A DNA stretch of 64,000 nt, taken from positions 124,001-188,000 of the forward strand of contig JAGFNK010000001.1 of assembly GCA_025769875.1 (NCBI GenBank), in the 5' to 3' direction. Each line of letters begins with the position of its first letter. Positions within the stretch are counted from its first letter, which is position 1. The DNA comes from Russula earlei (taxonomy: Eukaryota; Basidiomycota; Agaricomycetes; Russulales; Russulaceae). The notes below the pieces were generated by a model. That model made no database searches, was not told the origin of the DNA, and saw only the letters and a program-made list of their open reading frames with translations. The position numbers were made by a program, and so were the translations under genes. This document shows, in pieces, positions 1 through 11,343 of the stretch.

Positions 1-415
1 AGAGAGGAGAGGGGACCGGCGGGGCATGAAATTTTTCTTTATTCTTCGGAGGACGCTAGGTGTATTCCAGCTATGGAATCCCGAGTACAGCGTGAGAGAG
101 GGTATGAGACGCCATATACTATAGCCAATCAAACTTCAGGCCTGAGCCTGCATGTTACTTGGTGGCGCCTGATAGCAGCCTGTGAATTTGACTGCTCAGG
201 CTGGGGAACAACATCATGATGACTACTACAAACCTTTTCGCTAAATCGTGCAACAAGTCTGAAAGAGTTCCTGACGATCCACATGCATGGCAAGGAAACC
301 CCCGCCCCCCGCCAGTGCCGTTGCAGGTGCACGCTGAAACGACTATTTAAATGTGTCATGTGATAGATCACTTGATGAACCGAATTTCCTCGGTAGCCGT
401 CTGGTCTCGTCCACC

Positions 416-928
416 ATGCCGCAGAGCTCACCTCCTGCGGTAGCCAGGACGGCCGCACCTTCTCGAGCGCAAACCGCTCCGCCGATATTGTCCCTATTAC
501 CATTGGTGACCGTCGCCATCTCCGCCGGATTTACCGCCCTCTCGTATCTCGTCCGGCTCCTGCACGGCGTCTTCCTCACCCTCCTCTCTCCGTTCCTGGT
601 CGTCGTCCCCATCACCATCTACCTGTTCTCCCCGATCATCGTGTCCTCCAAAGTCCTGCTCGATCTCTTCGTCGTCTTGCCGTATCGCGTGTCCGCGTAC
701 ACCGCGCAGGCCCTCTATCCGATATACACGTTCCTCGGCGTGGCATGCCTCTCGGGGGCGATCATCGGCGTTGGGGCGCGCCGGATCGTGAGTTTTGTCG
801 GATGGGGACTCCTAGGCGGGATCCAAAGCCCTCAGCGAAGCGGATCGCCGTTGCGCGCGCGACCTCAAAAGAAGCCATCTGCGACCGCTCGGGGAAAGAG
901 GAGAGTAACCGTGAAAGTTGAGGACTAA
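416..928 (+). CDS. Small predicted multi-pass membrane protein, function unknown
   Basis: Single open frame of 170 residues. I start it at the ATG at 416 because it sits in a good fungal context (CCACCATGC); an in-frame ATG at 353 would only add 21 non-hydrophobic residues. The first 25 residues are Ser/Pro/Ala-rich. Residues about 25-130 hold three or four hydrophobic segments (ILSLLPLVTVAISAGF; FLTLLSPFLVVVPITIYLF; a segment around FLGVACLSGAIIGVGA). The C-terminal 40 residues are strongly basic (RARPQKKP, RGKRR) and probably cytosolic. This resembles small ER membrane proteins in general layout, but I do not recognise the family and assign no function. There is no sign of an intron. Confidence 0.6.
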   Translation: MPQSSPPAVARTAAPSRAQTAPPILSLLPLVTVAISAGFTALSYLVRLLHGVFLTLLSPFLVVVPITIYLFSPIIVSSKVLLDLFVVLPYRVSAYTAQALYPIYTFLGVACLSGAIIGVGARRIVSFVGWGLLGGIQSPQRSGSPLRARPQKKPSATARGKRRVTVKVED

Positions 929-2307
929 ACTTTGCCCGACATGGTGCGTGGCGCGTACATCCGTCCCCTCGGTGTCAAGAGTGGCTCATACGTCCTGATT
1001 TAAAAGTCATCCCGTTGGGGCAAGGAATTCCCTTCCTGTCTGTCACCCGCTGTATTTCTTTGGGGCAATGCCCGTACTGACTCTTCGACTCGTCATTTTC
1101 GTGCACTTGTATTGGTTCAATGTAGTCTTAGACCTCTAGAATCATTTGATATTCAATATTCAATCTCTGAGCCCGGAGAAGCGATCGAAATTTTGTGTTT
1201 ACAGTTCATGCTTCGTCCCTTCCGAGTCCATCGTGGCGCGCCCACAGCTGCTGCCTGCTCGCGCTCACTCTTTTGAACGGCTTGACCATACAACGGAGAG
1301 TTTGCTGCACTTCCACGTGTGCTCAACAACGCCGGTAGCCATTCTCGAAACTGAACATGTGCGAAGGACGCTCAGGTTCTTGAAGCGCTGGCCCTCAAAC
1401 GAGACTACGATGGACTGAACCGCTCACTCGGAATCGCGTGCACAGGGGCACACCAAAATTCTGCGTGTGCGAGAGGTTCGGCGCCGCGTCTCTGTTCGAG
1501 GACGTACATTGCGTAGGCCCGCGTGGGAGATAGATATGTGGAGAAACCTCGTGGTTTAGAAGAAATTTAGGCTCCCTTGCGCGCCGCAGCATTGGCAATG
1601 AGACCCTCCACAATCTCCGTCTTGTTTTACCCTTCTTGAGAAAGGATGTCATTATCTCAAGTCGAGGGGCAGTACACGTTCAGGGTCCGGACGATCTGCT
1701 GAAGCGGGATCGACTTCGCCAATACCGATGTAAATATGAAGAGACGTTCGAAGCATGCTCAATCCCCACAAGCGGAGAGGGCAGTTAGGAAGCATGTCTT
1801 GGAACTGCTGACATGTGATAGTCTGCTTTGAAGCGTTGTGCGACTCCATGATTTCTGTCATTGTCATAGGCAGGACTTATTGATATTGCTAGTGGGTGGC
1901 GACGGATGTCAATAATCGTTTTCCTGTATAATGATGGGTGGTCTAGGGTTAGGGTTAGACCAACGTAAGAGCAAAAATTGAGGCCCACCCAGCCCGAGGG
2001 CCGGAGTGGGACAGGAAAATATTGAGACGGTGCATGAACCGAAGCCCATACAAACCATAAGTTCCCCCTGGGGACAGGGTCGCCGTGCTATGGGAGGCCC
2101 TCACGGCCCATAAACCCAGGTAGATGAAGGGATCTATGCCATCAAGGTAAGTATGAAGATTTCTCACTTGTCCTGCGTGGGTTTATAAAGGGGAACAAAG
2201 CGCGCACGGACCACCGCGTCGGCTATAACTGGACGCGGGTGGTTTCACACCGTCTGCCGTTCATGTTCGAGTCATAATACATGCAAGCCGTAGAGATGAT
2301 ACACAAA
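929..2307. other. Intergenic region, no supported gene
   Basis: About 1.4 kb between the small membrane protein and the 3' end of DAM1. Open frames here are short, overlap on both strands and show no domain, intron structure or compositional signal of coding. The one recognisable motif is a short TTAGGG-type repeat at about 1942-1962, enclosed by GGTCTA/TAGACC. Confidence 0.5.
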
Positions 2308-3541
2308 TTAAGGGCCCGCCAAACCTTGCCAATGGTATAATACAGTCCCCTTCGTGCAACACCGTTCAACCTCACGCGGCAGTCTCGATTAATGTATCTT
2401 CCACTCACCGTGCTACTGTCTTTCGTCACTATTTTCCGATTGACGAGTGCAATCAGACACTTGTTGACCCGAGCTTGATTGAGGTCAGGAGGCACGATCA
2501 TGTCGATAACTATCCCGTTCAATGAGGATGAAAAAAAAAAGTATATTGCCACCAATAGTAGAGGAACTCACGTTTAAGGCCTCTGCCATCACTGTCCATA
2601 AGTCGTTCTATGACCATCTCGATGTTGCGACGTAGAGTCTGTGATAGATGATATGTTATGGTCGGATGGTCCAACACTCCTACAGGCACTTACTGCATCA
2701 CTCCCGCGGAACTCGAGCGGAAGCGACGAGATGACCTTGTCAATGGCCATCTTCATAGCACGGCAGGATGAGCACGGACAGTCTCTCCGCGAGGACGAGG
2801 CAATAAACACACGCACGCTTCTCTCCTTCTTCTCTTTCGGCGTCAGTTTAGGCTTGCCCTTCTTCTTCACCTTCGCGACGGCAGATTTAGATGACCCGGG
2901 CGCAAGGGATCCATCTGCGAACGTCGTCGTATCACCCAGGCCTGTCACGTTCGTCGACTCGTCCGCTGCCCTGGCGGCAGTAGCGAGCGTGGGCGGCAGC
3001 ACGCCACGCCCTTGGGCCGCGCGCGCGTCCTCCTCTGTTCCGCATTTTCCAAACGACCCCTGCGATGAACGGCGGAGGCGACGACCGGCACCGGAGGAAC
3101 GACGCACCTGCCCTCCGCTTCGCGAGGACGAACGACGCGTCCGTGGGTGCCTGCAAAAAAGCGGGGGGAGCGCGAACGTGAGTTTGGCCGGACGGCACGA
3201 CCTCCCCGTCCCCCGTCGTCGTCGTCGGGAGGGGGGGGGGGGGGCTAGGCTCCGAAGCGCGTGCGCACCTGCGGCCAGTCCACCGTGAGGGCGTTCATGT
3301 TCATCACGTAGAGCCAGCTCGCGAACGACTCGTTGAACGTGTCGAGCGACGCGCTGAGCGCGCACAGTCCGTCGACGTTCGCGCGTAGCGCCTCGGCCTC
3401 GTCCGCGAGCTCTGCGAGCGCCGGCTCGAGGAATCCCAGACCGTGCGGCGCGTCTGGGTGTGCGCCCGAGCGGGAGAGGGCGAATAGAGAGCCCTGCGAT
3501 ACCCGTCGAAGCGGTGTGCGGTGTGGTGTCGGACCTTGCAT
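2308..3541 (-). CDS. DAM1: DASH complex subunit Dam1 with C-terminal helix-turn-helix-like extension
   Basis: Seven exons on the minus strand: 3541-3269, 3150-3108, 3034-2817, 2750-2694, 2638-2572, 2509-2409 and 2349-2308, all GT-AG and in phase, giving 266 residues. Residues 1-95 carry the Dam1 signature: TPLRRVSQGSL, then a helix beginning LGFLEPALAELADE, then FNESFASWLYVMNMNALTVD. Dam1 is part of the ring-forming DASH/Dam1 complex that couples kinetochores to microtubule plus ends. A basic linker (KVKKKGKPKLTPKEKKERS) follows. The last 75 residues (LPLEFRGS, LRRNIEMVIERL, PPDLNQARVNKCLIALVNRK, TVLYHW) look like a small winged-helix or helix-turn-helix fold, which is inference. Intron 1 contains a run of 14 G/C. 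A downstream second gene is unlikely because the frame runs through every junction. Confidence 0.82.
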
Positions 3542-4172
3542 GGCGCTCGCGGGTCAAGAGGCAGAACACGGCTGATTGGCTGATTTGGGGTCTGTGCTGA
3601 CGTCAGGATAGAGATAAGATCTAAGATTGATATCATTCTACGCAGCACCGTCTTGTCGATCGATCGAGTATTCACAGACACGAATGGGTTCCGGAGACAT
3701 TGGAGGAGGGCGCGTGCGACCGGAACAAGAGTAGGCGGAAGTCGGGGGAAAAAGGCTTACTCAACGAGTGTCGCTGGGCAAATGTATGCAAGGTATTGAT
3801 CTGGGCGTGTGGCTGCAACTGAACGTCCAACGTCCAACAAGAGGCGTTCTGGATTTGGATTTATGAAGCAACCTGATGTAAGAACTTGAAAAGTCGACAC
3901 AACTGGACCATGTCGTCTGATGCCACTTAGTCGACTCACAGCACGACGGAAAACACAAATTCAACGTAAAAAACAAAACCAACAATTGATCAACGCCGAA
4001 AAGCTGAGACAAGCAGGATCGGAAGTCCTTGTCAAAGCCTGAGCTCGCATTCGCTTGCAACTCTGGAAAACACAACCCTCGTATCGACTCTCGGTAGACT
4101 GCACGTTTCCGATCTCATTCCACGATGGCAAATTTTTATTATTATCGTTTACGAGGCGGGGGTACCTCTGGC
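3542..4172. other. Upstream region of DAM1 / downstream region of the S41-like gene
   Basis: About 630 bp between two minus-strand genes. It must hold the DAM1 promoter and the 3' end of the S41-like gene. I see no conserved coding frame or recognisable regulatory motif. Confidence 0.4.
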
Positions 4173-7048
4173 CTAGCCGAAAATTTGGTTTTCGCTGGTG
4201 TTTTCGTCAGCAAATTATCAAATGTACAAGACACGAAAATACTTACACAAAGGTCCACACCTTCTCTGGATTGTTGTATGTCTCCGCCGTGTACGGAAAA
4301 CGAACTGCACCGACATGAAAGGACCATCATATGCACATTTTCGAGAATGAAGAACAGTAAGGACATACACTGCGGAGGTTCGGAGACATATGCGATTGGT
4401 AGATTCTCATCGAAGAAACTGTACGCTGAGAAGCCGCTCGCTTTAAAAACTCCTCAAGTCGCAACGTTACAAATTGGCTTACCAGACCGCGAATTATACC
4501 TCATGCCAGCGTTGACCAACCTATGTGATTACGGTCAATCAAGTGCTCTTCACAAGAAACCAAAAACCATACAAATCCGGAGGAGCAAGAGGATCCTATT
4601 TAAGACGATAACCGGGACGGAATGTCGAGAGAAGTACACCCACTTACGTCCTTAAGACCTGTCGTCTTGATCTCGGTGTCCAAGGCAACCCATTCGAGTA
4701 CCTGGGTTCCAGCCATTCCTACGAGGGTGTGTGAGCATGAACACATTTTACTATGTCACAGAATTCATGTACCTTTATATTCGATTGACTGATCCGGATG
4801 TCCTCCGAACGTGACTATCTTAGTCTGGTGACGTTCAAACATGAGGGTCGTGAAGATAGCACATGTTGATGCGCAGTTTCCGTTACCGACTGAAATCAAG
4901 AGGCTCCGTAGATGTCAAAAGAAGATAAGGGATATCCTGACCAATGACTACGTTGCTACAGAATCGATCTAAGTAGCATTCAGCAAGGAGGAAGTATTAG
5001 CACGTACCTTAGGTCAAAGGGAGGGTCAGGGGGAATGGGTCCGGGTACTTGCACGTCAGGGCAGAAATCCTAGTCAACTGATCAGAGAGAAAGTATTCGA
5101 TACAGGAGACAGTCCTACAGTAAATCGCTGTGATGTGGGATCTTGCTGGCCATTGATAACGTAAGGCAGGGTCGGATCGTAGTAATCGAAATCCAGGGGC
5201 ATATGTGTACCGTTCAAGAACAGCCCTGGGGCAACGGTCATCTTTCGTGCTGATGAAGCACGGAGTAACTCACAATTATCAGGCGAATACACGGAGACCG
5301 TTCTGTTCAGTCCTTCAGCGATATCAGATTTCACTATTTTTTGAGCAAGTGGATTGGCGCGAGTAGTCGTCTGAAACCCTCTGACACCCACAGTCAGATG
5401 TGAAATGGGAATCATATTTGGGCACGTACGGTAATCCAAAGTTAGTACCAGCAAGGTACTGGTGAAGGAACAATCCGAGGCAGATGAAACCACCTGCAAC
5501 CGCCGAGGTCAAACTTTGCTGCCATTTCATCCAAGATGAGTACAAACCCCCGTTATTGGTCACGTCGATCAAGAGATTTGTGACTCCGGAGGCCTGAAAT
5601 GTTGCGACTGCAGCCACGACATCAGCTGGGAATTGAGCCAAGTCATTATTGTCACTCTGTTCACTCTCGAAAGTGCCGATGAACATCTAATGCAAGTTGG
5701 GTCATCGTATGTAGAATACCGAAGCACCAAGGGCACACACCACTCCGGTCTTATTTCCGGGGAGAATGTACGTGTTCATTAAGCCATTGCTGCCGTCTGA
5801 TTGAGGTAGAGTAGGTAAAAATGGTGGAGGAAGGTCGGGTTCCGACGGAGACCCAGCCTCAACCTTTACGCGAACCGCACGAGTGGGGCTTCTGGAGGCC
5901 TCGGAGCTTTCTCTCTGGTCCACCCCATTTGTCGTATTAGTGGCGGCGCAATAAAGATCCCAGCTAATCCAGATGTGTCAGTGTGCAAGAAAGAACATGG
6001 AAAGGACATACTAAGATGGTCCATCGTCGAATGGATTGCCACCGAAGAAGGCGACAAAAGGAACGTCGATACACTCAGGATTTCCCGACGGCGAGTCCAC
6101 AGGGATCAGCGAGAACTTGAGACTGGTTTGTCTCAGGACTAGCGAGGAGGCAAGATCACCAAGACGTTGAGATAAGTTTCCATTCGGTAGCTGATAGCTG
6201 CTAAGGACGCTGTTCACCCTAACGTTGTGGTCAAGATAATTCCCAGAAGCGGTACGGGCGACTGAATCGATGTAGTCGCACGCAGGCATCCCGCCGATCT
6301 CCAGCACCTTGGCACCTGCAAGCCGCCTCCAGTCCAAGCCCTTCGCCGCAAAGTAGTCCGTGAAGTTGGACCCAAATTGATCAAAGAGGCTGTCAGAATC
6401 CGGGGCAATGAAAACTCCTTCGTCCAGAAGGACGATGGGTGCGGGGAGGATGTTCTGATAGGTCAAGTAGCACGTTGGGAGCCAGCCTGATAACAGAAAC
6501 AGATGTTACGAACAGATCTGCTCGAGACGATCAAGACGTACGTGTATGTCCGTCGTTCAGCTGGTTCGTGAGGTCGTATAGATCCATGTTGAAGTCATAG
6601 TCAGTCTTGGGCGACGACAAAGAGTCAGTGGCATCGCCATGAATGGCCCAGCGAATACTCTCACCGCGTATGGTGTGTTGCTAATCCGCTCAAGTTCAGC
6701 GCGTATGTTCTTGGTAGACTCCTGGAATGGCGGGGGAGAGTCGAGGTAGAAATCCTCAAACGTGTAGAAATCAAAGACACGGGAGACGACGGATAACACG
6801 TTCTGTCTGAGCGTTTCGTTGAATGGGAACGACTTCTGACAGGCTATTGCATCTGCAGGATCGACGAACTCGAGCCCAGCGATCTTGGCACATGGATCAG
6901 GGGGGAGATCCTGCCGACTGTAGAGCCCGGTGGTATTGGCACATGGGTCAGGGGGGAGATCCTCCCGAATGGGGGCAGCGGCGGCAAGCAACCCTCTAGA
7001 GAGTAGGGAGGGAAGGAGCCAAGAACAGAGGAAACGAAAGGAAAGCAT
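4173..7048 (-). CDS. Secreted S41 (tail-specific protease-like) family protein
   Basis: A gene of about ten exons on the minus strand. Exon 1 (7048-6665) starts MLSFRFLCSWLLPSLL, a clear signal peptide; an in-frame ATG 18 bases upstream is less likely. Exons 2-4 (6605-6542, 6486-6012, from 5963) encode the conserved DYDFNMDLYDLTNQLNDGHT and RWLPTCYLTYQ blocks. Later exons carry FPADVVAAV, GVTNLLIDVTNNGG, CLGLFLHQYLAGT, ANPLAQKIV and MPLDFDYYDPTLPYVINGQQ. Small exons below 5,060 supply the core VGNGNCASTCAIFTTLMFERH (4.9-4.8 kb; its Ser sits where S41 enzymes have the nucleophile), GMAGTQVLEW and FPYTAETYNNPEKVWTF (about 4.24 kb). The C-terminal splice is uncertain: the frame either stops at TAA just after VWTFV or is spliced to a TAG at 4173. 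Activity and substrate are unknown. Confidence 0.72.
6887..6988 (-). repeat. Two-copy 51-bp tandem repeat in the secreted protein N-terminus
   Basis: Units 6887-6937 and 6938-6988 each begin GGCACATGG and encode a 17-residue block containing LPPDPCA. The repeat lies just after the predicted signal peptide, keeps the frame and duplicates one cysteine. Confidence 0.75.
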
Positions 7049-7066
7049 GCCAATCGAAACGCTCAC

Positions 7067-10000
7067 TGAGTGACCAAGCAGTGGGGAGAAAGGACACAGA
7101 GAGACGCCCCTTCATCGGACGAGGCTAAATAGTGGCCGTCCGAATCCAATGAAAAGCTCACGAGTAGTAAGCCACGAATAGGCCCGGCGTCAAGGACTGC
7201 TTCCGGAGCCTACTAGAGGATCATGGTGATTGTGTCATGTTAGTCCTGCAAGCGGCAAACGCTGTATCGTCTACGGCCGCTTGCAAAACCGCCTACGAAA
7301 ATGGAGTATTATAAGCGCCGGTGTGCCGCCGAAATTGGCTAGGGCTCATCGTACTGTGAAATAGTCTTTTCGCGTGCAGAATTGCAACAATGATCGCGCT
7401 GATGAGCACGCTCCAACAGCGACTTGACATCGGGCGCGATCCCGGTCACTTAAAGATCTTCCATCACGCAGCAATCAATGTCAGGCGCCAACACAGGATG
7501 TTACGGAGCATGCAAGGACGAGGATGGTGTCGATTATGTGAGACTCGACTCGACTCGAGGCCGCCTACCGCATCAGGACATCTAGTGTGATGCATATGAT
7601 GTTAATTTGGAAGCTGGACAGCCACGAGCCCAGAGAACCATCGGAGGTCATCCTCACCGTCATCACGTGCCGAGGTGCATACCTTTCCTTGACTATCGCG
7701 ATGGGGTTGCCCAAACTGCTTTACGGTCACAGCCTAGGTTAAGCCTCGTGTTCTGCCGCATGGACTGGTAGCCGCCCATAATAGCCGACTTGTTTTACTA
7801 CCAATTGCCTTTAGCATCGCAAAGGGTTACGTCTCAGCATTCAAATGTTGATGTGCATCCTACGCAGAACCTCGCATTAACCCATCACGCCACAGTAATA
7901 CTAGAGGATCCCACTATTACTAGTTTTCGAATTAATGTGATTGACCCTACAATTTCTGGACAAAGGGTACGCACCGCGGCGATAGGGGCCCTGAAACACG
8001 CATAGCAATCACCATTTGGACGAATCGCACGTAGTGATGAGTAAGGACGCAATCACAGAATAGCTTGCGCGCCTTCCTTGAAATTCACGCCTGGTGTGAA
8101 ATTGGGAATCAGAACCACTGATTTCCGCCTCCGGGACCAAATGGATTAAGGTGCCGCTCGGAGAATGGTCTCGATCGACGCATCACCATGATTCACGAAC
8201 TGTTACAGGGTAATCATGCCACAGGAGTGGCCTTTTCACACTTAGACGAGGCACAGCCTGTGCCGTGCATGTGAATGGTTGGGTTGGGACCCAAAGAAAT
8301 GAGCGAGACGGGTTGGCGTTGCCATCATGACTGGCCAATCAACCGCCCAGCGTGCGCCGATGAGCCATTGCCAGAAATAGAAAGGGTCACCTTTTTGGGG
8401 ACTCACGCAGTCCATCCATGATTGCCATCGCAACTGCGAGTGAAGCATCAGAACTTACACGACACAGAGAAGTCATCAATAAATCATCACCCACCATCAT
8501 GCCACGTCCTCCCAACTGGGTGATCCTGCAACCCGGCACCTGTCCATGGCTCAACACGTTGTTACTGCCGCAACTTTGACAAGGGCTTTCGGAGATTTCT
8601 GGGACGCAGTAGTAACCAATGCTTGAGTGAGGAGGGAAAGCAAGAGGGAAGCACGTCTGCCCGAACGAAACGTCAGACAGCCAGGTAAATGGGGCAAAAA
8701 AGGGTGAGAATAACGGTCACTAGACACTACCTTCGAGGACGCCTTGCGCAAAGGCTGTTGCATCTCCGGGCTCTACAGGAAATGGGGCGCGAAACCCAAG
8801 GAAATTTACAAAGGACGTAGAGCAGCGCGTAACGTAACAGAAAAGGAAAGGAAAGGAAGTAGATGATGACGTCAGCACGAGTGAGACCAAAATAGTTAAG
8901 CACTCGTTACGCGACGCACTTGTGGTTCAGATGGTTAGCACGCGAATGTGAATGAATGCACTCTCGCCGTTGTGTTCCAAGTCTACCCGTTTTCTGGCGA
9001 GTGACAGCATGATACCGTAATAGATTTCTTTCTTTTCTGGATATACTGATAGGATGCGGTCGTTGCCATGCTTCCATACAACTCTACGTGAGTAAATTCC
9101 TCGAGGGTATTAGCATTTTCCTCGAAACCTTGTGAAGCCCCAGTCGCCGTGTCCCGGTACTTCTGTCTTTCTTGCTGTGTGATATCGAGTCCACACTGGG
9201 CCCTCTTGAATAATGCGGTCAGTAACGCCTAACATCCATTAACCGTACTTTCAGTTGTTCCTTTACCTAGCACACCTCAAGGCCACAGCAAGTTCGGCGT
9301 CATGTCGAGACTACAATACCAGCCAATACGCCGCGTACCTTGTTGTGCTATGTCCGTGCCTTTTGCCTGTCGGGCATTGTAAGACCCTTACCCCAACATC
9401 TACGCCGACCTTTGAACGCCGTCTTGACACCTTCCCACTCGAAATCCCACTCAAATTCCCTGCACGACGTCACGGTCCTGAGAACCATCTCATATATTCT
9501 ACCCCTCATACCGAAAGTACTGATCCCGCAAGTTGAGAATGACACTTGACGGAGGCATCGCCTGACAGGCGGCTTGAACGAGGGGAAGATGAAATTTCCA
9601 ACGTGATGCATGAACGAGAAACACGACCATGAGGTCGAGCCGCTCCTTTCCATAAACTATCCTGGGGACAGCCTACGTTCAGTTAGCGTGCTTGTGTCCA
9701 AGCCTTGAGTCTCCTCCAGACGCACGTGAATCTAAATGAAGTATCGAGCAACACGCACTGATTTCTCTCTTAGTGGGTTGTATCCAAAAGCCTAGAGCGC
9801 GTGCACGGAGAACATTGCAAACGCTGGTATGAATAAGAGCAATTCGTCACTATCTATCATGATATACATCGAATGCAGAAGATCGCCGAGAAAGCCCCAA
9901 CTCGGTATTTATCTAAGCCATGAAGGATTTGACGGCGGTCCTGTAAAAAAGGAAGAACTGATGGCACAACTAGAGGACGTTTGTGAATTATGAGACACAG

Positions 10001-10275
10001 CCAAGTCAAGCAAGTATTTGAGGGCCCATAGAGGTGTCTATTCTCCGCGTGAGAAGAACTTATTATTTTTGTTCTTACGAGTTGTATTTAGGTCGTTCTA
10101 GCGCTCTTCACCGGAGCTTGGACACTAACTGGTGCCAGGATATTACAATACGTGAAGTTTCCGGGCATGTCTTTTCTTTCAGGCCATCCTGCCGGCGGGG
10201 CGTCGAAGATTGCAGTGGTGCCATCATGCGTCCGCGATGAAATGTGCTCCGCAGGATTTGCCACCGCAGTAGAGC
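7067..10275. other. 3.2 kb region without a supportable gene
   Basis: Only short overlapping open frames occur (the largest about 100 codons), with no recognisable domain and no consistent splice series. The two-strand frame overlap and absence of conserved motifs suggest true intergenic DNA or decayed sequence. The first 150 bp upstream of 7,066 should include the promoter of the secreted S41-like gene. Confidence 0.5.
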
Positions 10276-10995
10276 CTAGGCTCCATGTGCATTGAAGCGA
10301 AGGACCAAGGCTAGCTGAGGGTCTATTTCCTTAAACCCGATCCCCCGCGTTCCCTCTGGGAGAAATTTGTGAGGGATAGCAGTGAGGATTTGATCCGCAA
10401 AGACGCACCTATTGACCATAGCAAACGTGTGCGCCCTCTCCTTCTCAACCAAGACTGAGCTGTTTCCCTGCACGGTGGCGATGATCTCTCTTGCGAGCCG
10501 TTCCTCGAGGGTCTGCCCTGGGCGGTTGTCGCTCGCTTTGAGGATCCATTTCAAGGCGTAGCGCGTACGCTGCTTTTCGCTGAGCGCGACGGGGCGGGAA
10601 ACAATCTTGCCTCCATGAGTATGCGACATGGTGCGTACTGCAGGAGCTGCGAGCAGCACGGCCTCGCGAACGATCTCGAGTGGGGGCGCGCGGGTAAGGG
10701 AATGCACCCAGAGGAGCATACGCGAGACGACACGCGATGCACGCTTACGCTTGCCGTGGCGCATAATGGTATTTGTTATGAATTGGAGTAGGGGGTCCTC
10801 TGCCGGAGGTATGTTTAAGACGGGAGGCGGGAGAGGCGTGGAAAGAAGCGAGGTTGGTGTGGCAGAAGGCGTTGACACGCCGGCATTGAGTATGGACAAG
10901 GGATCTTGGCGAGAGGAAGGAGGTGCCACGGTTGACAGGGGCCTTGTAATCTTGAAAAGAGAACGACGGGTGATGAGGCGTAGCACGGACAACAT
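10276..10995 (-). CDS. RSM7: Mitochondrial small ribosomal subunit protein uS7m
   Basis: Uninterrupted frame of 239 residues. The N-terminus (MLSVLRLITRRSLFKITRPLS) is Arg-rich, amphipathic and free of acidic residues, as expected for a mitochondrial presequence. The S7 domain begins near residue 66: DPLLQFITNTIMRHGKRKRA matches the start of bacterial S7, followed by the central helices (REAVLLAAPAVRT) and the EKQRTRYALKWILKAS and LAREIIATVQG blocks. uS7 nucleates assembly of the small-subunit head by binding the 3' domain of the rRNA, here in the mitoribosome. The length is typical for fungal uS7m. A C-terminal 40 residues beyond the bacterial domain is normal in fungi. Confidence 0.88.
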   Translation of the reverse strand: MLSVLRLITRRSLFKITRPLSTVAPPSSRQDPLSILNAGVSTPSATPTSLLSTPLPPPVLNIPPAEDPLLQFITNTIMRHGKRKRASRVVSRMLLWVHSLTRAPPLEIVREAVLLAAPAVRTMSHTHGGKIVSRPVALSEKQRTRYALKWILKASDNRPGQTLEERLAREIIATVQGNSSVLVEKERAHTFAMVNRCVFADQILTAIPHKFLPEGTRGIGFKEIDPQLALVLRFNAHGA

Positions 10996-11343
10996 GATGA
11001 CGGCTTAAGAGAGAGGACCAAAGTTGTGGCCGGACGGGAGAAATAAGCCGGGCCGGGTTATTGTGCGTAGAAAAGAAAGGTAAGGCTGTGAACTCTGAGT
11101 GCGCTTGGTCGTTTATCTCTTCTCTCCCCTTTCCTTGTTTTCTAGATCTAAAGAAAAGCAGTGGCCTGGATACCGCATTCCACGTTCCAACGTCTTTGTG
11201 TCCCCGCTTATGGAAACTCAAAAAAAAAAGACAAGAAGATTATTGTCTCCTTCATGGGCACACCCGCTAGAGATCATCATCCTGGCCACTGTCCAAGGAC
11301 TATTTAATATTTCGTGTATCAGGTCGGTTTAGAGTCATTCACA

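Noticed and set aside
129..503. Minus-strand 124-codon frame at the left end
   Set aside because: It overlaps the better supported plus-strand membrane protein, has no domain and no sensible upstream context.
5074..5499. S41-like gene looked truncated at its 3' end
   Set aside because: Rejected after finding further exons between 5,060 and 4,170 on the same strand (VGNGNCAST, GTQVLEW, FPYTAETYNNPE blocks). The gene continues.
8915..9000. tRNA- or SINE-like A box (GGTTCAGATGGTTAGCACGCG)
   Set aside because: No matching B box, acceptor stem or anticodon arm follows within the right distance.
10628..11221. Plus- and minus-strand frames overlapping the uS7m start
   Set aside because: They mirror the uS7m coding sequence or its upstream region and lack features.
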